A stretch of 64,000 bases of DNA from Topomyia yanbarensis (Eukaryota > Arthropoda > Insecta > Diptera > Culicidae): the NCBI RefSeq assembly GCF_030247195.1, contig NC_080671.1, forward strand, positions 106,689,845 to 106,753,844, given 5' to 3'. Of the stretch, positions 11,008-21,537 are shown piece after piece; position 1 is the stretch's first letter; each line of letters starts with the position of its first letter. Under the pieces are notes generated by a model that had not been told where the DNA came from, ran no database searches, and saw nothing but the letters and a program-made list of their open reading frames with translations. The position numbers were made by a program, and so were the translations under genes.

Positions 11008-12406
11008 GTCCAACAAAGTTATCATCAAGTAGTACAGTAGTACCTTAGATTGTACCATTATTTTACCTAGTTAATTCATCAATTTTTATGTGCTTTTGCC
11101 ATAACAAAAATTATGTGCATAACATTATGATCATAGTCCAAACAATACACCTGTGTTGTGGGATATAGTAACCATTTCAGGTGTTGCTTTTATAATGTTC
11201 CTACAATATAAACTTAGATTTTATTCAATGAGTATAACAATAGTTCTACCATATCCCCAATAGTAACGACGAATTCGTAATTCGTTCAATTCATGCACGA
11301 GTCTGCTCCAAAATTACTGTTCTTGAAAGAAAACTGTCAATGGATGTTTTATACATTGACATAAACTCAAAAATGACATTTCTTCACAGAATGAATTTTT
11401 CACATTTCGGACCCTTCCACACTAATTTGGACAGTGTTCCAAGCATATTTTGGACACACTGAATGTGACAATATATTTTGGAAACAGAGAAGTTTTTTCT
11501 ACTAAACTGACCTACTGACTCGTTCTCCTTGCAGTATATTCAATGCATGAAAGAAGAACATAAGCAATTCAGTGACTGCCAATCAAAAATAGTACATTAA
11601 TCTTTATATGGAAGGCTGACTGCATGAAGTATTTTTTTAGTTCTATCATTTTTAGAAATAGAAAAACTTTCGGTACAATTAGGTTACTGCAGACTTACCA
11701 AAGCAGCATTAAATGTTATGCAATAGAGTTAACAATAATATATTTCGTGTAACAATTCATCTATAGCAGTATTATGGAGTAATATCCTCAAGTGGATGAT
11801 AAATCAAGGTTCAAAGTTTGTCAGGAATCTTCTTGTACTAAATATTAATTTTTAATTATTTTGTTTACGAGGTGGCTTCTTGTTATTCTTTCTAAGCTCA
11901 GAACATTTGAACATTTTATTATTATTACCCTAATAATTATTGCACGATATTGCTCTAAACGCACAAATCGGTTTTTTGCTCAAGTACAATCATTCTTTTT
12001 TGCCAAATTCTACCTATCATGCTGCCCTGACATTGTATTTGACGTTTACGTCACTGGGGAGCAATTAAAGGGGGCTTAAGGGTTTCAGCGTGAAAATTTT
12101 TTGCGATTTTTTTGGAACTTTGCCTGAAGCGAATTGATCAAAACTTTTGTACATTAGTCATCAAACAGCGAATTGCAGACCTTATAAAATACTATTTCCA
12201 ACGTCGGAAACAATTTGTGTTGAATTGTTCCCAGCCGGATTTCTGTGTGAAGAGTTTTAAATTCCCGTGATGTTTCCTGCGGTTGGGTTTACAGTTCAGG
12301 AAAACTGTCATTTTTGTGTGGACTCATTTCCCGTCATGGAATTTGAAATCCCGAGCTCCATTTAAAATATACAGGAACCCAAATACCGTAACACGTTTTC
12401 CGCACT
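11008..12406. other. Intergenic, no gene recognised
   Basis: AT-rich. Only short ORFs without recognisable domains on either strand. No repeat with clear boundaries was seen. Confidence 0.5.
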
Positions 12407-13090
12407 GTAAGAGCATGTTCAGGAGTGTTTCAGTTCTAGATTCATAATTTTGACAGTTCTATAATATAAAACTGAAAATTTTAAAACTAGAACTTGCAGT
12501 CCCCAGCAGCAGTTTTGGCGAATGTTCCATTCAGTTTTAAATTCTTGTCTCGCCATGCCATCAGTGTTACTGCATTCAAATTTATTTCTCCCCAGTCTAT
12601 CGGGTCTAAATGTCTGTGCTGAAAAATCTGCATGTATTTAAAACACAGTTCTAAACGTGTTTTAAAATCAGTAAGAGCATGTTCAGGAGTGTTTCAGTTC
12701 TAGATTCATAATTTTGACAGTTCTAGAATATAAAACTGAAAATTTAAAACTAGAACTTGCTCTCTCCAGCAGCAGTTTTAGCGGATGTTCTATTCAATTT
12801 AAAATTCATGTCTCGCCATGCCTTCAGCGTTACTGCATTCAAATTTATTTTTCCCCAGTCTATCGGGTCTACGTGTCTGTGCTGAAAACTTTGCAAGTAT
12901 TTAAAACACAGTTCTAAACGTGTTTTAAAATCAGGAACAAATAGAACGGCGTCGTATAACAGTTTTAAATTTTAAAACAAAACTGTTCGAAATTATAAAA
13001 CAAAACGCTCTGCTGGGGATGTGAATGTTTCAGTTCCAGTTCTATTTTGAAACTCCTATACAAAATAAAACACTCCTGAACCAGAGTTTT
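12407..13090. repeat. 264-bp tandem duplication within a TIR element
   Basis: The unit starting GTAAGAGCATGTTCAGGAGT (12407) is repeated at 12671 with few differences, a period of 264 bp. An inverted relative of the unit's start, AACACTCCTGAACCAGAG, lies at about 13068-13085. The block therefore looks like a MITE whose interior was duplicated. No coding capacity. Confidence 0.7.
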
Positions 13091-13792
13091 TAATAGTAGA
13101 GTTGCGTAAAGAGGATTGGCAACATTGGACCAATCATTGATCTTTTTTAAATTTTGGCAACCTTTTATTTTTAGTTAAATTTCAAATGACTTCACCTGAA
13201 CGCTTCAGTTAGAAGTTTACTTTGCGCATTTAAAAATTTTAAATAAAGTGTTTAGTTTTATTTTGTAAAAATCAGTACGATAAATAACATCGTATAAAGA
13301 ATTTAAGCTTTTTCCGGTTCTCAACTGATCCGCAACTAAGAACGAAATGCATTGATTTTTGCCGCTTGCCGTCTGATTGGGGTGTGAAAAAAACAGTCGA
13401 ATTTGCAGCGTAAGATAAATATGTATAAGTGGAACGCATACACAAATTTGTCAAAATTTTAGCTGCACTTTAACTATGAGAAATACCTTCATATTTCCAC
13501 TGTCGGTGAAAGATTATTAACACTACCCAGAGCTGTTCCGGTGTTTGAAATAGTGCCAAATTTGAATATCAGTGAACATATATTTTTTTAATAATTATGT
13601 CATTAAGCGAAATATTCCTGGTTTTAAATAATGTTAATATTACATCATTGATTTTTTTTCTCATAATTATAATCACATAATAACGATACTCCCCACGCAT
13701 ACGAGCATTGTTATTCTTCGTGTCCGATAGGTAGACGTTTTGAGTGTTCAATAGGTAGATTTGCTTCAGTCTTTGCGCAACTCGACACAGAT
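13091..13792. other. Intergenic, no gene recognised
   Basis: No recognisable gene. It ends in AACT, the target duplication of the next element. Confidence 0.5.
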
Positions 13793-14619
13793 CTTTCATT
13801 AGGGCCTAAGTCGCAATGTACTCAAATGGAAAAAAAATCAGCTTCAATATTCGGCGAAGGTTTTCTAAATGTAGTTTTTATTGTAGGTATAAATTACTTT
13901 ATGACCGTGTTTTTCCAGAAGCATTTTTCGTTAAACCTTATGACAATATAACAAAGAATTTAATTCCTATGTGCTTTTAGTGGGTAGAAACTAAAAAATT
14001 GCTTACGCCCAATTTGCATCCCAGTCGTGATTTCGCCCTTCAGCAACCACCATTTGCGGAAGGGCTAAACCGTGTACATAATTTTCAGAAGGGCGCGGTA
14101 AATGGGCTAAACTGACTCTGTCTTGCTGGGTAGGGCTGGGTAAATGGGCGAGCTTGACAGTATACCTTTTAATAGGGCTCAGCAAATGGGCGCATAGAAA
14201 CCCAATGTAAAAGAAAGGGCGCGTGAATCTTTTCTTCAAATTTCATGAAAATATCGAAATATTCGAATGTTTATGTGCAACAACTATCGAGTAGACATGA
14301 TCATAGTAGATATTGCTTATCATTTATATAACAGAATCGCCGTTTATTCTTATATTTGTGAATAATAACCGTACGCCCGCTTCTGTCTAAAAATGTAAGT
14401 TTGGCCTTTATATTCCATATGAGAAGAAGGGCCTAAGTCGAAATCTCGAAGAAAATGCATGTTTCGCCGTTTTGTTTTCTTTAATTATACATCGAACTAA
14501 AAACCATTTTAACTAATTTTCACCTCAATCTTGTAGTATTTTTGTTGCATAATGTCGTAATAGCGAAAACGCAGTTTGTTTACATTTGCGATTTAAGCCC
14601 TAATGAAAAATCTATGTCG
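13793..14619 (+). mobile_element. TIR element family Z, copy A (827 bp, TSD AACT)
   Basis: Left end CGACACAGATCTTTCATTAG; right end is the imperfect inverse, ending CTATGTCG. TIRs are about 40 bp long. AACT lies immediately outside both ends (13789-13792 and 14620-14623). The interior has several spaced GCCCATTT/AAATGGGC words and, on the minus strand, a 78-codon ORF (14239-14003) that recurs in the other copies. No transposase motif, so non-autonomous. Confidence 0.88.
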
Positions 14620-14668
14620 AACTGTTCTTTATAAACTGTGTCCTGAACATGCCCTAAACTAGCTTTAG

Positions 14669-14835
14669 CCCAGTTGAGCTCAACCGGAAATGAACCGGAA
14701 TTCTGGCTGGTTCCAGTTCGTATTCCGGCTCCAGTGACACAACCGATTCTAGTTAGAATCGGTTGTGTCACTGGAGCCCGTATACGAACTGGAACCAGCA
14801 AGAATTCCAGTTCAATCCCGGCTGAACTTTACTGG
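14669..14835. mobile_element. Palindromic MITE family P2 (copy 1)
   Basis: Almost perfectly self-complementary unit of about 165 bp centred on CAACCGATTCTAGTTAGAATCGGTTG, with arms made of CCAGTTCGTATTCCGGCTCC and its inverse. Other copies are at 22017, 22305, 25265 and 29388. The right end of this copy is altered (ACTGGA instead of ACTGGG). Confidence 0.8.
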
Positions 14836-14991
14836 AAGATTTAGAACGCGAATTCGTCGCGTATGTAGGGCGCGTTTCCAAAGGGACGCACAATATCAAA
14901 TTATTCAATAGTGCGCCCCTTGTGAATGTAACTTCCGCATCAATGACAGCACAGATTTCGTACCGCTGTAAACGAATGTGAAGCTTTTGAC

Positions 14992-15251
14992 CAGAGATGC
15001 CAGATTTGCAGACAAGTCTGCAAATTCGCAGACTTTTAATTTAAGCTGTAGATTTTTTGGATGACGCAGATATTTGCAGATTTTCTAGTTTGGTTGCAGA
15101 TATTTGCAGATTTTAAAGTTTTGTTGCAGATATTTGCAGATTTTTGAATATAAAGGCTTTTGGTTACACTAGCTTTCCTAACATTTTTTGTTCTTCCCAG
15201 ACTTTTAAAATTATTATTGCAGACATTTGAAAAAAGTACCTGGCATCTCTG
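14992..15251. mobile_element. hAT-type MITE (260 bp, 8-bp TSD)
   Basis: Ends CAGAGATGCCAG and CTGGCATCTCTG are inverted. CTTTTGAC is duplicated outside both ends (14984-14991 and 15252-15259). An 8-bp duplication with a CAGxGATGCCA terminus fits the hAT superfamily. The interior is rich in GCAGATATTTGCAGA repeats. It lies about 180 bp upstream of the METTL6 start codon, so it could contribute to that gene's 5' region. Confidence 0.88.
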
Positions 15252-15434
15252 CTTTTGACATTCTGGTGAAAGCACTTTGAGAAATCGTCCATTTCGTTTT
15301 GAACCATCGTTGAAGTTGGAACCATTTTTGGTTTTAGTCCGGTTTTCAGTGAGTTTCCGCGATAATTATACAAAATGGTTAGGTGATGTTAACATATCGG
15401 AGGTCATATTGGCCCACGTGTTGGTAAACGGACA

Positions 15435-16307
15435 ATGTCAGCAAATGAAGATCCGCATGCGAAACCCAAGCATGGGTCCTTTAATCTCGGCGATGTGGCA
15501 ACAAGCGCTGCTAAAGTCCTTACCGATGATGAAAAAGCTCACTTGGAAGAGCAGAATAAGCGGATGGTTTCGGATTTCCATGCCCGCAAACTAGAACTGG
15601 ATGCACGCAAATACTGGGACCTTTTCTACAAGCGGAACGAGACTAGATTTTTCAAAGATCGTCACTGGACAACACGTGAGTTTGAAGAGCTACTTTCCGA
15701 TGGGAGTGGTATTTCCACCGGAAGCGCGAAAACGTTGCTAGAAATCGGCTGTGGTGTAGGTAATCTCGTTTTTCCGCTAATCGAAGAAGGTCATCGAGAT
15801 TATTTTGTCTACGCTTGTGACCTCTCGCCACGTGCAATTGAGCTGGTAAAGCAACATAACCTGTATGATGAACAGTACATGATGGCTTTCCCATGCGACA
15901 TTACCACGGATCAAGTATTCGAAATGCTTGCCGAAAGCAGCTTGAATATAGCGACGCTCATTTTCGTCCTATCGGCGATCCACCCGGATAAATTTGACGC
16001 GGTTGTTGGGAACATTTTTCGGTTGATGAAACCTGGCGGGATGGTACTGTTTCGGGATTACGGTTTATACGATATGGCTCAGTTAAGATTCAAGCCAGGA
16101 CACAAAATAGCCGAAAATTTCTACATGCGACAGGACGGAACTAGGAGTTACTACTTTGCCGAAGATGAAGTGGGTGGCTTGTTCCGAAAGGCTGGTTTCG
16201 AAGTGGTCGCGAACAGTTACATCTATCGAAGGACAGTTAATCCCAAGGAGAACATTGATGTACCTAGGATTTTTGTACAAGGAAAGTTCCGGAAACCATT
16301 GGGGTGA
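15435..16307 (+). CDS. METTL6: tRNA N3-methylcytidine methyltransferase METTL6-like
   Basis: A 290-aa single-exon coding frame. METTL6/METTL2/METTL8 proteins methylate cytidine 32 to m3C in the anticodon loop of tRNAs (METTL6 mainly tRNA-Ser) using S-adenosylmethionine. The family signature WDLFYKRNETRFFKDRHWTT is present near residues 60-80. The SAM-binding motif I, LLEIGCGVGN, is near 102-111, followed by YACDLSPRAIE and the FRDYGLYD and RQDGTRSYYF blocks. The length agrees with METTL6, and the N-terminus is too short for METTL2. The start chosen is the first ATG before all conserved blocks. The stop overlaps a possible 5' splice site (GTGATA at 16304), and strong splice signals continue downstream, so the mRNA may have spliced 3' exons. 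Confidence 0.93.
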   Translation: MSANEDPHAKPKHGSFNLGDVATSAAKVLTDDEKAHLEEQNKRMVSDFHARKLELDARKYWDLFYKRNETRFFKDRHWTTREFEELLSDGSGISTGSAKTLLEIGCGVGNLVFPLIEEGHRDYFVYACDLSPRAIELVKQHNLYDEQYMMAFPCDITTDQVFEMLAESSLNIATLIFVLSAIHPDKFDAVVGNIFRLMKPGGMVLFRDYGLYDMAQLRFKPGHKIAENFYMRQDGTRSYYFAEDEVGGLFRKAGFEVVANSYIYRRTVNPKENIDVPRIFVQGKFRKPLG

Positions 16308-16396
16308 TATCAAGGTTGGTTCAAGTCTTAACTGTTCAATTATAGGGATAACATTTTGGTTTTCTGATCAATATGGACGCCTACATATACTCGGCT

Positions 16397-16470
16397 CTAA
16401 AATGATGATTGTTCTTTTTTCTAAACTGATAATTGTGATTAAGTCTATAAGAACGGCCAGCTGAACTATT
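16397..16470 (+). ncRNA. Possible C/D-box snoRNA (weak)
   Basis: C box ATGATGA at 16402-16408, possible D' CTGA at 16426-16429, D box CTGA at 16461-16464, ending about 74 nt before the acceptor at 16538. No convincing terminal stem was seen. Its main support is position in the same intronic slot as its neighbours. Confidence 0.3.
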
Positions 16471-16624
16471 CTATAAAAAGCAATATCAGTTGCAAAAAAA
16501 GAAATATTCAAAATTCTAATCCAAGTGTTTCCTTACAGATGTTACTGCACCGCTGAGTTACATTTAAATGCGAGAAGACCTTGGTAAGCATCTCATGTAA
16601 CCACCCAGTTTATTAGATTTAGGT

Positions 16625-16708
16625 AGACTATGATGAAAAAATGAATCTGATAATCGCTGATCGATTACACCCATTTCAAACATTAAACCAAAAGGATTCT
16701 GATAATGT
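16625..16708 (+). ncRNA. Candidate C/D-box snoRNA
   Basis: C box ATGATGA at 16630-16636 and D box CTGA at 16699-16702, with internal CTGA candidates for D' at 16647 and 16657. A short GAC/GTC pairing flanks the boxes. The D box lies about 76 nt before the splice acceptor at 16778. The methylation target was not determined. Confidence 0.5.
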
Positions 16709-16865
16709 CACGGAAATTCGACTGATTTCATCCAGCTTTTTAAAGTACTAATCGACAAATTTGCTTTTTTTTTTGTAGATTTCTGACGAGAATGTCGGAT
16801 GGATGGAATCTCAATTGAAAACCAAAAAGGTAATTATTGGCGTGTGCTGCCGATTTGTAAAACAA

Positions 16866-16962
16866 TCTATCAATGATGATGCATAGTTCATTTGACTTAT
16901 GCAGAATGATAACTAATTTATACTATCTTGAAATTGGTCTTTCACCCCTAGCTGAGAATAGA
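16866..16962 (+). ncRNA. C/D-box snoRNA, paralogue 1
   Basis: C box ATGATGA at 16873-16879, C'-like ATGATAA near 16916, D box CTGA at 16952-16955, closed by a TCTA/TAGA terminal stem (16866-16869 with 16959-16962). The segment before the D box, TTGGTCTTTCACCCCTA, is shared with the next snoRNA candidate and is the likely guide. Its complement resembles the conserved GGGGYGAAAGAC stretch of large-subunit rRNA; that target is inference from memory. Confidence 0.65.
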
Positions 16963-17103
16963 CCGTAATCCAATAACCATAAAATTATTCTCGTCATATT
17001 AACCACGTTTTTTTCTAGGATACCTATTGCCTCATCTATAGCGAAATCTTTGCGAATCGATCGTATGGTAAGTTTAATTTTTAAGTACCTCTACATTTTT
17101 TCC

Positions 17104-17208
17104 TCTTTCTGATGACGCATAGTTCATTTGACAAACATTTGGATGATAACAACAAACTTGCATCTTAGGATGCACAGAAATTGGTCTTTCACCCCTATCT
17201 GACGTTTT
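17104..17208 (+). ncRNA. C/D-box snoRNA, paralogue 2
   Basis: C box (C)TGATGA at 17109-17115, C' ATGATAA near 17153, D box CTGA at 17199-17202. It shares GCATAGTTCATTTGAC after the C box and AAATTGGTCTTTCACCCCTA before the D box with 16866-16962, while the middle differs. That pattern of conserved boxes and guide with a drifting loop is expected for duplicated snoRNAs. The terminal stem is weak. Confidence 0.62.
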
Positions 17209-17470
17209 GTTAATAGAAAAACCAGTTTATTCAATTTAGAAGCTTACGTTTTAATACTGTATTTCTTGTCTCTAGGAAATTGCATTTTCGGAGCACCGGA
17301 AAGGAAAGAAAACGGCGGTCCCTTTTGATACATGCTACAGACACTAACACAGCAAGAATCTTTTACTTAATCGTAATTATATCATATTTACGATCAATTA
17401 TTCGTTTTAACTATATTTCAGACATTCCGAAATGGTCCTCAGTAATAAAATTCGATTCCAATTAGCGTCT

Positions 17471-18149
17471 GAGTAAAAATAATCCTTTATAAAATACAGA
17501 AAGAGCAATCCACTCGGTTTCTCGCACTCACTTTAATTCACTGAAAAAATGTGTCAGTTTGATTCTCGCGGGATAATTAATTCTAATTAATTATTCATCT
17601 ATTGCGGCAAGAGAAATTTCCGAAATATTCCTATTTTGCTCTTCAGATCAGCAAAGAACGAAATGTTCTCGTCATCAATGATCAACCAAAGAGAAAAGCC
17701 TTATGCTTCTTAAAACCATTTTTAACTGTTTAAGAATGTCAGCTACAACCTTAGTACTCAAAATCAGGCGCATTTTATCCAATTTTCACGCTGTTTTTCT
17801 TTTCGATCGACTTACATCGATGAATCCCATCGAATATACCTAATTGAAGTTATACTATTTTCGACTGCTCAAACATTACGGTTTTTGGGGTAGAGTTTCA
17901 TGCTATTCTCTATTATAGAAAGTATTATAAAATGCGATATTCGAATAAACCTTTGTTCAAAAGTTCTATTCGTAATGTTGTATTTCGTCCTACATTAATG
18001 GATACAAAATGACCTATCTGTACGCAAATTCTCGCTGCTATGAAAATAGCTTTCTAATAGACGCAATTAAGCTTCAAAATAACTTGTTTATTTGGGTATA
18101 TCATTATAGGTAATACATTAAGAGTTCAAATAAATAAGACGACCGTTGC
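17471..18149. other. Convergent 3' intergenic region, no gene recognised
   Basis: Separates the METTL6/snoRNA-host unit from the oppositely oriented aph-1. No domain-bearing ORF or repeat with clear ends was seen. Confidence 0.5.
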
Positions 18150-18925
18150 TTACTTGCAAGTGACAAACTTCCTAAATGAAGCAACATTCCCACCCACCAC
18201 TCGGAAAGCAATTACACAAGTGATCATCATCACAATGTAGGAAGCGATCAGCGAAACGGCATACAGTTCCTGGCTGTTGAGTAGCGTGATACCGGACACA
18301 AACAGATGGCTGACCACGACGTAAGCGATATGATAGTAGTTTTTCAAATCGCAAGCATTGAAGAAAATCACACCCCAAAAGGTGTGCAACAAGATCATGC
18401 AGAGAGATTGTGCTGCACTAATCACAATGAAAATGTTCGACCCTGACGTCAACCCAACCGTAGCTGGACCTACTGAATCAGCCAGAATGTTGACCAGCGA
18501 AAATGCTCCACTGATAATGCCGAAACCTAGTCCAGCGACGTATGACAAGATGTGCTTGTAGTCTGATATTCGAGCGATTTCAGTTACCTCCTGCAAACCA
18601 CGTTCCGTCTTGCGCAGCAGTCTATACATGAGATATCGAAAGGCTTCCTGCAATTTATTCATTTAGTTAGAATCTCTATATGTCTGCTTCAAAGTATACC
18701 AACCTGTATGAATACGGAACATATTAGACCGAACACTAGCTTGTCCCGCAACGGGTAGACAGCGAACCATACGGTGGATGATAGCAGCAGCGAGACAAGC
18801 CAACAGAAGGAAGCTGCTATCAGTATGATTATCCTGATTGGGTCGTGGGCAATTGTCAGCGAAAACATTGCCAATGGAGGTCCAAAAGCCAGGAACGAGC
18901 AGCCGAAAAATTCTACCACCGTCAT
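18150..18925 (-). CDS. aph-1: Gamma-secretase subunit APH-1
   Basis: Two exons: 18925-18704 (74 codons from the ATG) and 18647-18150, with a 56-bp GT-AG intron. Product 239 aa, the usual length. APH-1 is the multipass membrane scaffold of gamma-secretase, which cleaves Notch and other type I membrane proteins. Visible hallmarks: the N-terminal FFGCSFLAFGPPLAMF helix; WLVSLLLSSTVWF; the GLGFGIISGAFS helix with the conserved GxxxGxxxG spacing needed for complex assembly; and the conserved histidines in LLHTFWG and VVSHLF. The frame across the junction reads VFIQ-EAFRYLMY, matching the family. It is transcribed towards METTL6. Its start codon is about 190 bp from the nested MITE cluster at 19.1 kb. 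Confidence 0.95.
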
Positions 18926-19214
18926 TGCTGGGATATGTTGGACCTAACAGAAATTGTATGTCGTTTTTCAAGTATCTAGAAATATATTACCGCGTATTAG
19001 TGAGCAAATAATGCGTGAAAATTACAAACCAATATTAAATTTAATTTTTAATACTATCGTTTTCAGCTAAGAGGTTTTCAGTCATAATAATCTTTGTTGA
19101 CAGCTAACGCCAGTATATCCAGCGATGCCAGATTTACAGACATGTCTGTATTTTACAGACTTTTGATGTCTTCTACAGACGTAGCCAGAGATCTACAGAC
19201 TTTTAAAAGGGTAA

Positions 19215-19388
19215 TAATAGGTCTGTTCCAGTACCAGGAGAAACTGGAAGTACTCCGGAGAAAATCGTTCCTGTACTCTCTTCTTCTCTTTTTTCTTCTT
19301 CTGGTAGCAAACCGGAGTAAAAAGGAGCAAAGATTTTTTGCTCCTGTTTACTCCGGAGTGACTTCCGTGTACTGGAACAAACCTAATG
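19215..19388. mobile_element. Palindromic MITE inside the hAT MITE
   Basis: Left TAGGTCTGTTCCAGTACCAG with ACTCCGGAG is mirrored by CTCCGGAGT and GTACTGGAACAAACCTA on the right. About 170 bp, non-coding. Boundaries are approximate. Confidence 0.6.
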
Positions 19389-19530
19389 TTTAGTAAAATT
19401 GCGCTAGAATAACTGTTTTCGAATACGAGTGATTCATTCACAATAGAATTCTACTTTCAATCTATTTTTAAAGTAAAATTTTAGTGTAACTACGATTTAC
19501 ACAACCATCTACAGACTTTTACAGACATTT

Positions 19531-21260
19531 CGACATAGATTTTTCATTAGGGCTTAAATCGCAAATGTAAACAAACTGCGTTTTCGCTATTACGACATTA
19601 TGCAACAAAAATACTACAAGATTGAGGTGAAAATTAGTTAAATAATGGTTTTTAGTTCGATGTATAATTAAAGAAAACAAAACGGCGAAACATGTATTTT
19701 CTTCGAGATTTCGACTTCTTCTCATATGGAATATAAAGGCCAAACTTACATTTTTAGACAGAAGCGGGCGTACGGTTATTATTCACAAATAAAAGAATAA
19801 ACGGCGATTCTGTTATATAAATGATAAGCAATATCTACTGTGATCATTAGGGTGGGACAAAAAATAGATTCCAGCTCCGAGCAACTTTTTGGGTACCATT
19901 TGGGTCCTAGAACATCTGTGCAAATTCATAGCTTGATCCCTGAAACTATATTTTTGCGCCCACTGTTTAAAGTTTACATGGGATTTTATATGGGAAAATT
20001 AACTTTCACAAAATAATTCCTCCAGGGGTCGCCCATTGCTTCCTAAAAATAAACCGTTATATGGCTTTTGTAGGAAATTTAACACAGAAACAAAGTCTCG
20101 AAAACTACGAAACGATCTGACGCTTGAGAAAAAAGTTATTAAGCTAAAACCAATTGATGCTCTAACGATTGATAAAATATTCATTTTTTCTAGCACCACT
20201 GTTGTTGGTTGTTCAATTATATGCAATTTTGTTTTGATCTTCTCTTAATGTGTTTAAATCATTTTTCTATACTCTTTGGCCACTTCGCAAAAGTTTTGAG
20301 GGATAAATTGAGTCTTCTTTTGTAAATAATAAGAGAAATTTAAAGATTTTGTATACAATTCGACCGTCAGCAGCAGTGATGCTATGAAAAGGAAAATTTT
20401 CATTAATCTTCAGGGCATCAATCGGTTTTTGCTTAATAACTTTTTCCACAAACATCAGATCGTTTTGTGGTCTTCTAGAGTTTGTTTCCTTGACAAATTT
20501 CCTATAAAAATCAGACATCTATTGTTTTTTAGGAGGTAACGGGTGACTCTTGGAAGAATTAATTTGCAAAAGACGTTTTCCCCATACGAAATCCCATGTA
20601 AACTTTAAACCGTGGGCGCAAAAATATAGTTTCACCGATCGAACTAAAAATTTGCAGAGTTGTTCTGGGAGCTAAATGGGACCCAAAAAGTTACTCGGAG
20701 CGAAATTTTATTTTTTTCATATAACCATGTCCCACTCTAATGATCATGTCTACTCGATAGTTGTTGCACATAAACATTCGAATATTTCGATATTTTCATG
20801 AAATTTGAAGAAAAGATTCACGCGCCCTTTCTTTTACATTGGATTTCTATGCGCCCATTTGCTGAGCCCTATTAAAAGGTATACTGTCAAGCTCGCCCAT
20901 TTACCCAGCCCTACCCAGCAAGACAGAGTCAGTTTAGCCCATTTACCGCGCCCTTCTGAAAATTATGTACACGGTTTAGCCCTTCCGCAAATGGTGGTTG
21001 CTGAAGGGCGAAATCACGACTGGGATGCAAATTGGGCGTAAGCATTTTTTTAGTTTCTACCCACTAAAAGCACATAGGAATTAAATTCTTTGTTATATTG
21101 TCATAAGGTTTAACGAAAAATGCTTCCGGAAAAACACGGTCATAAAGTAATTTATACCTACAATAAAAACTACATTTAGAAAACCTTCGCCGAATATTGA
21201 AACTGATTTTTCTCCATTTGAGTACATTGCGACTTAGGCCCTAATGAAAGATCTGTGTCG
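19531..21260 (-). mobile_element. TIR element family Z, copy B (inverted, TSD ATTT)
   Basis: Starts CGACATAGATTTTTCATTAG and ends ATCTGTGTCG. ATTT is duplicated at 19527-19530 and 21261-21264. It is the reverse orientation of copy A and is split by the 19848-20739 insertion; without that it is about 838 bp. The 78-codon ORF (20805-21041) is identical in translation to that of copy A. Confidence 0.88.
19848..20739. mobile_element. hAT-like element inside Z copy B (892 bp)
   Basis: Ends TAGGGTGGGACA and TGTCCCACTCTA. Flanks GTGATCAT (19840-19847) and ATGATCAT (20740-20747) are an 8-bp duplication with one change; copy A carries the empty site ATGATCAT, which confirms the insertion. No transposase ORF. 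Confidence 0.85.
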
Positions 21261-21367
21261 ATTTTAGTTATTCTTCTACAGACATTTCAAAAAAACATGT
21301 GGCATCGCTGAGTATATCCGTCAGAGTATAGTTACTATATTCATAGTTAGGCGGAGACACCGAGCCC

Positions 21368-21537
21368 CCCAGATAAACTCATTTCGGAACCGGTTCGGAT
21401 TTCTGAATGGAGTCATTATGGATTCCAAATCAAATGCAACAACCGATTCCGACTCAGAATCGGTTGTTGCATTTGATTTGGAATCCATACTGACTCCATT
21501 CAGGATTCCGAATCAAATTCCGAATGGTTTGACCGGG
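21368..21537. mobile_element. Palindromic MITE family P3 (copy 1)
   Basis: Self-complementary unit with outer CATTCCGGAACCGGTTCGGA and centre AACCGATTCCGACTCAGAATCGGTT. Relatives at 27846-28296, 28540-28680, 43418-43747 and inside 54062-54475. Confidence 0.8.

Larger units (their letters stand above)
16308..17470 (+). ncRNA. Probable snoRNA host transcript (short exons, C/D snoRNAs in introns)
   Basis: Four small exon-like blocks have good splice sites: 16539-16583, 16779-16829, 17019-17067 and 17276 to about 17465. The acceptors follow pyrimidine tracts (TTTCCTTACAG, TTTTTTTTGTAG, TTTTTTCTAG, TTCTTGTCTCTAG) and the donors are GTAAGC, GTAATT and GTAAGT. Each intron contains a C-box/D-box pair whose D box lies about 65-80 nt before the next acceptor, the spacing known for intron-encoded C/D snoRNAs. 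AATAAA at 17444 is a plausible end. The exons do not form one long reading frame. The first exon is uncertain: transcription may come from METTL6 by splicing from 16304 or 16315, or from an unseen own promoter. Expression is inferred, not shown. Confidence 0.6.
19120..21310. mobile_element. hAT-type MITE enlarged by nested insertions (TSD AGTATATC)
   Basis: Ends CAGCGATGCCAG and TGGCATCGCTG are inverted. AGTATATC is duplicated at 19112-19119 and 21311-21318. It is related to the 14992-15251 element. The interior holds a palindromic unit (19215-19388) and TIR family Z copy B (19531-21260), which in turn holds another hAT-like element (19848-20739). Without insertions it would be about 300 bp. 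Confidence 0.88.

Noticed and set aside
14003..14239. 78-codon ORF of family Z as a real gene
   Set aside because: It is conserved because the copies are young and contains translated GCCCATTT repeats. No known domain; kept only as a note under family Z.
16779..17330. Open frame across three downstream exons (ISDENVGWMESQLKTKK...) as METTL6 C-terminus
   Set aside because: It cannot be reached in frame from METTL6 or from the 16539-16583 exon, and it lacks a start codon. A non-coding snoRNA host explains the exons better.
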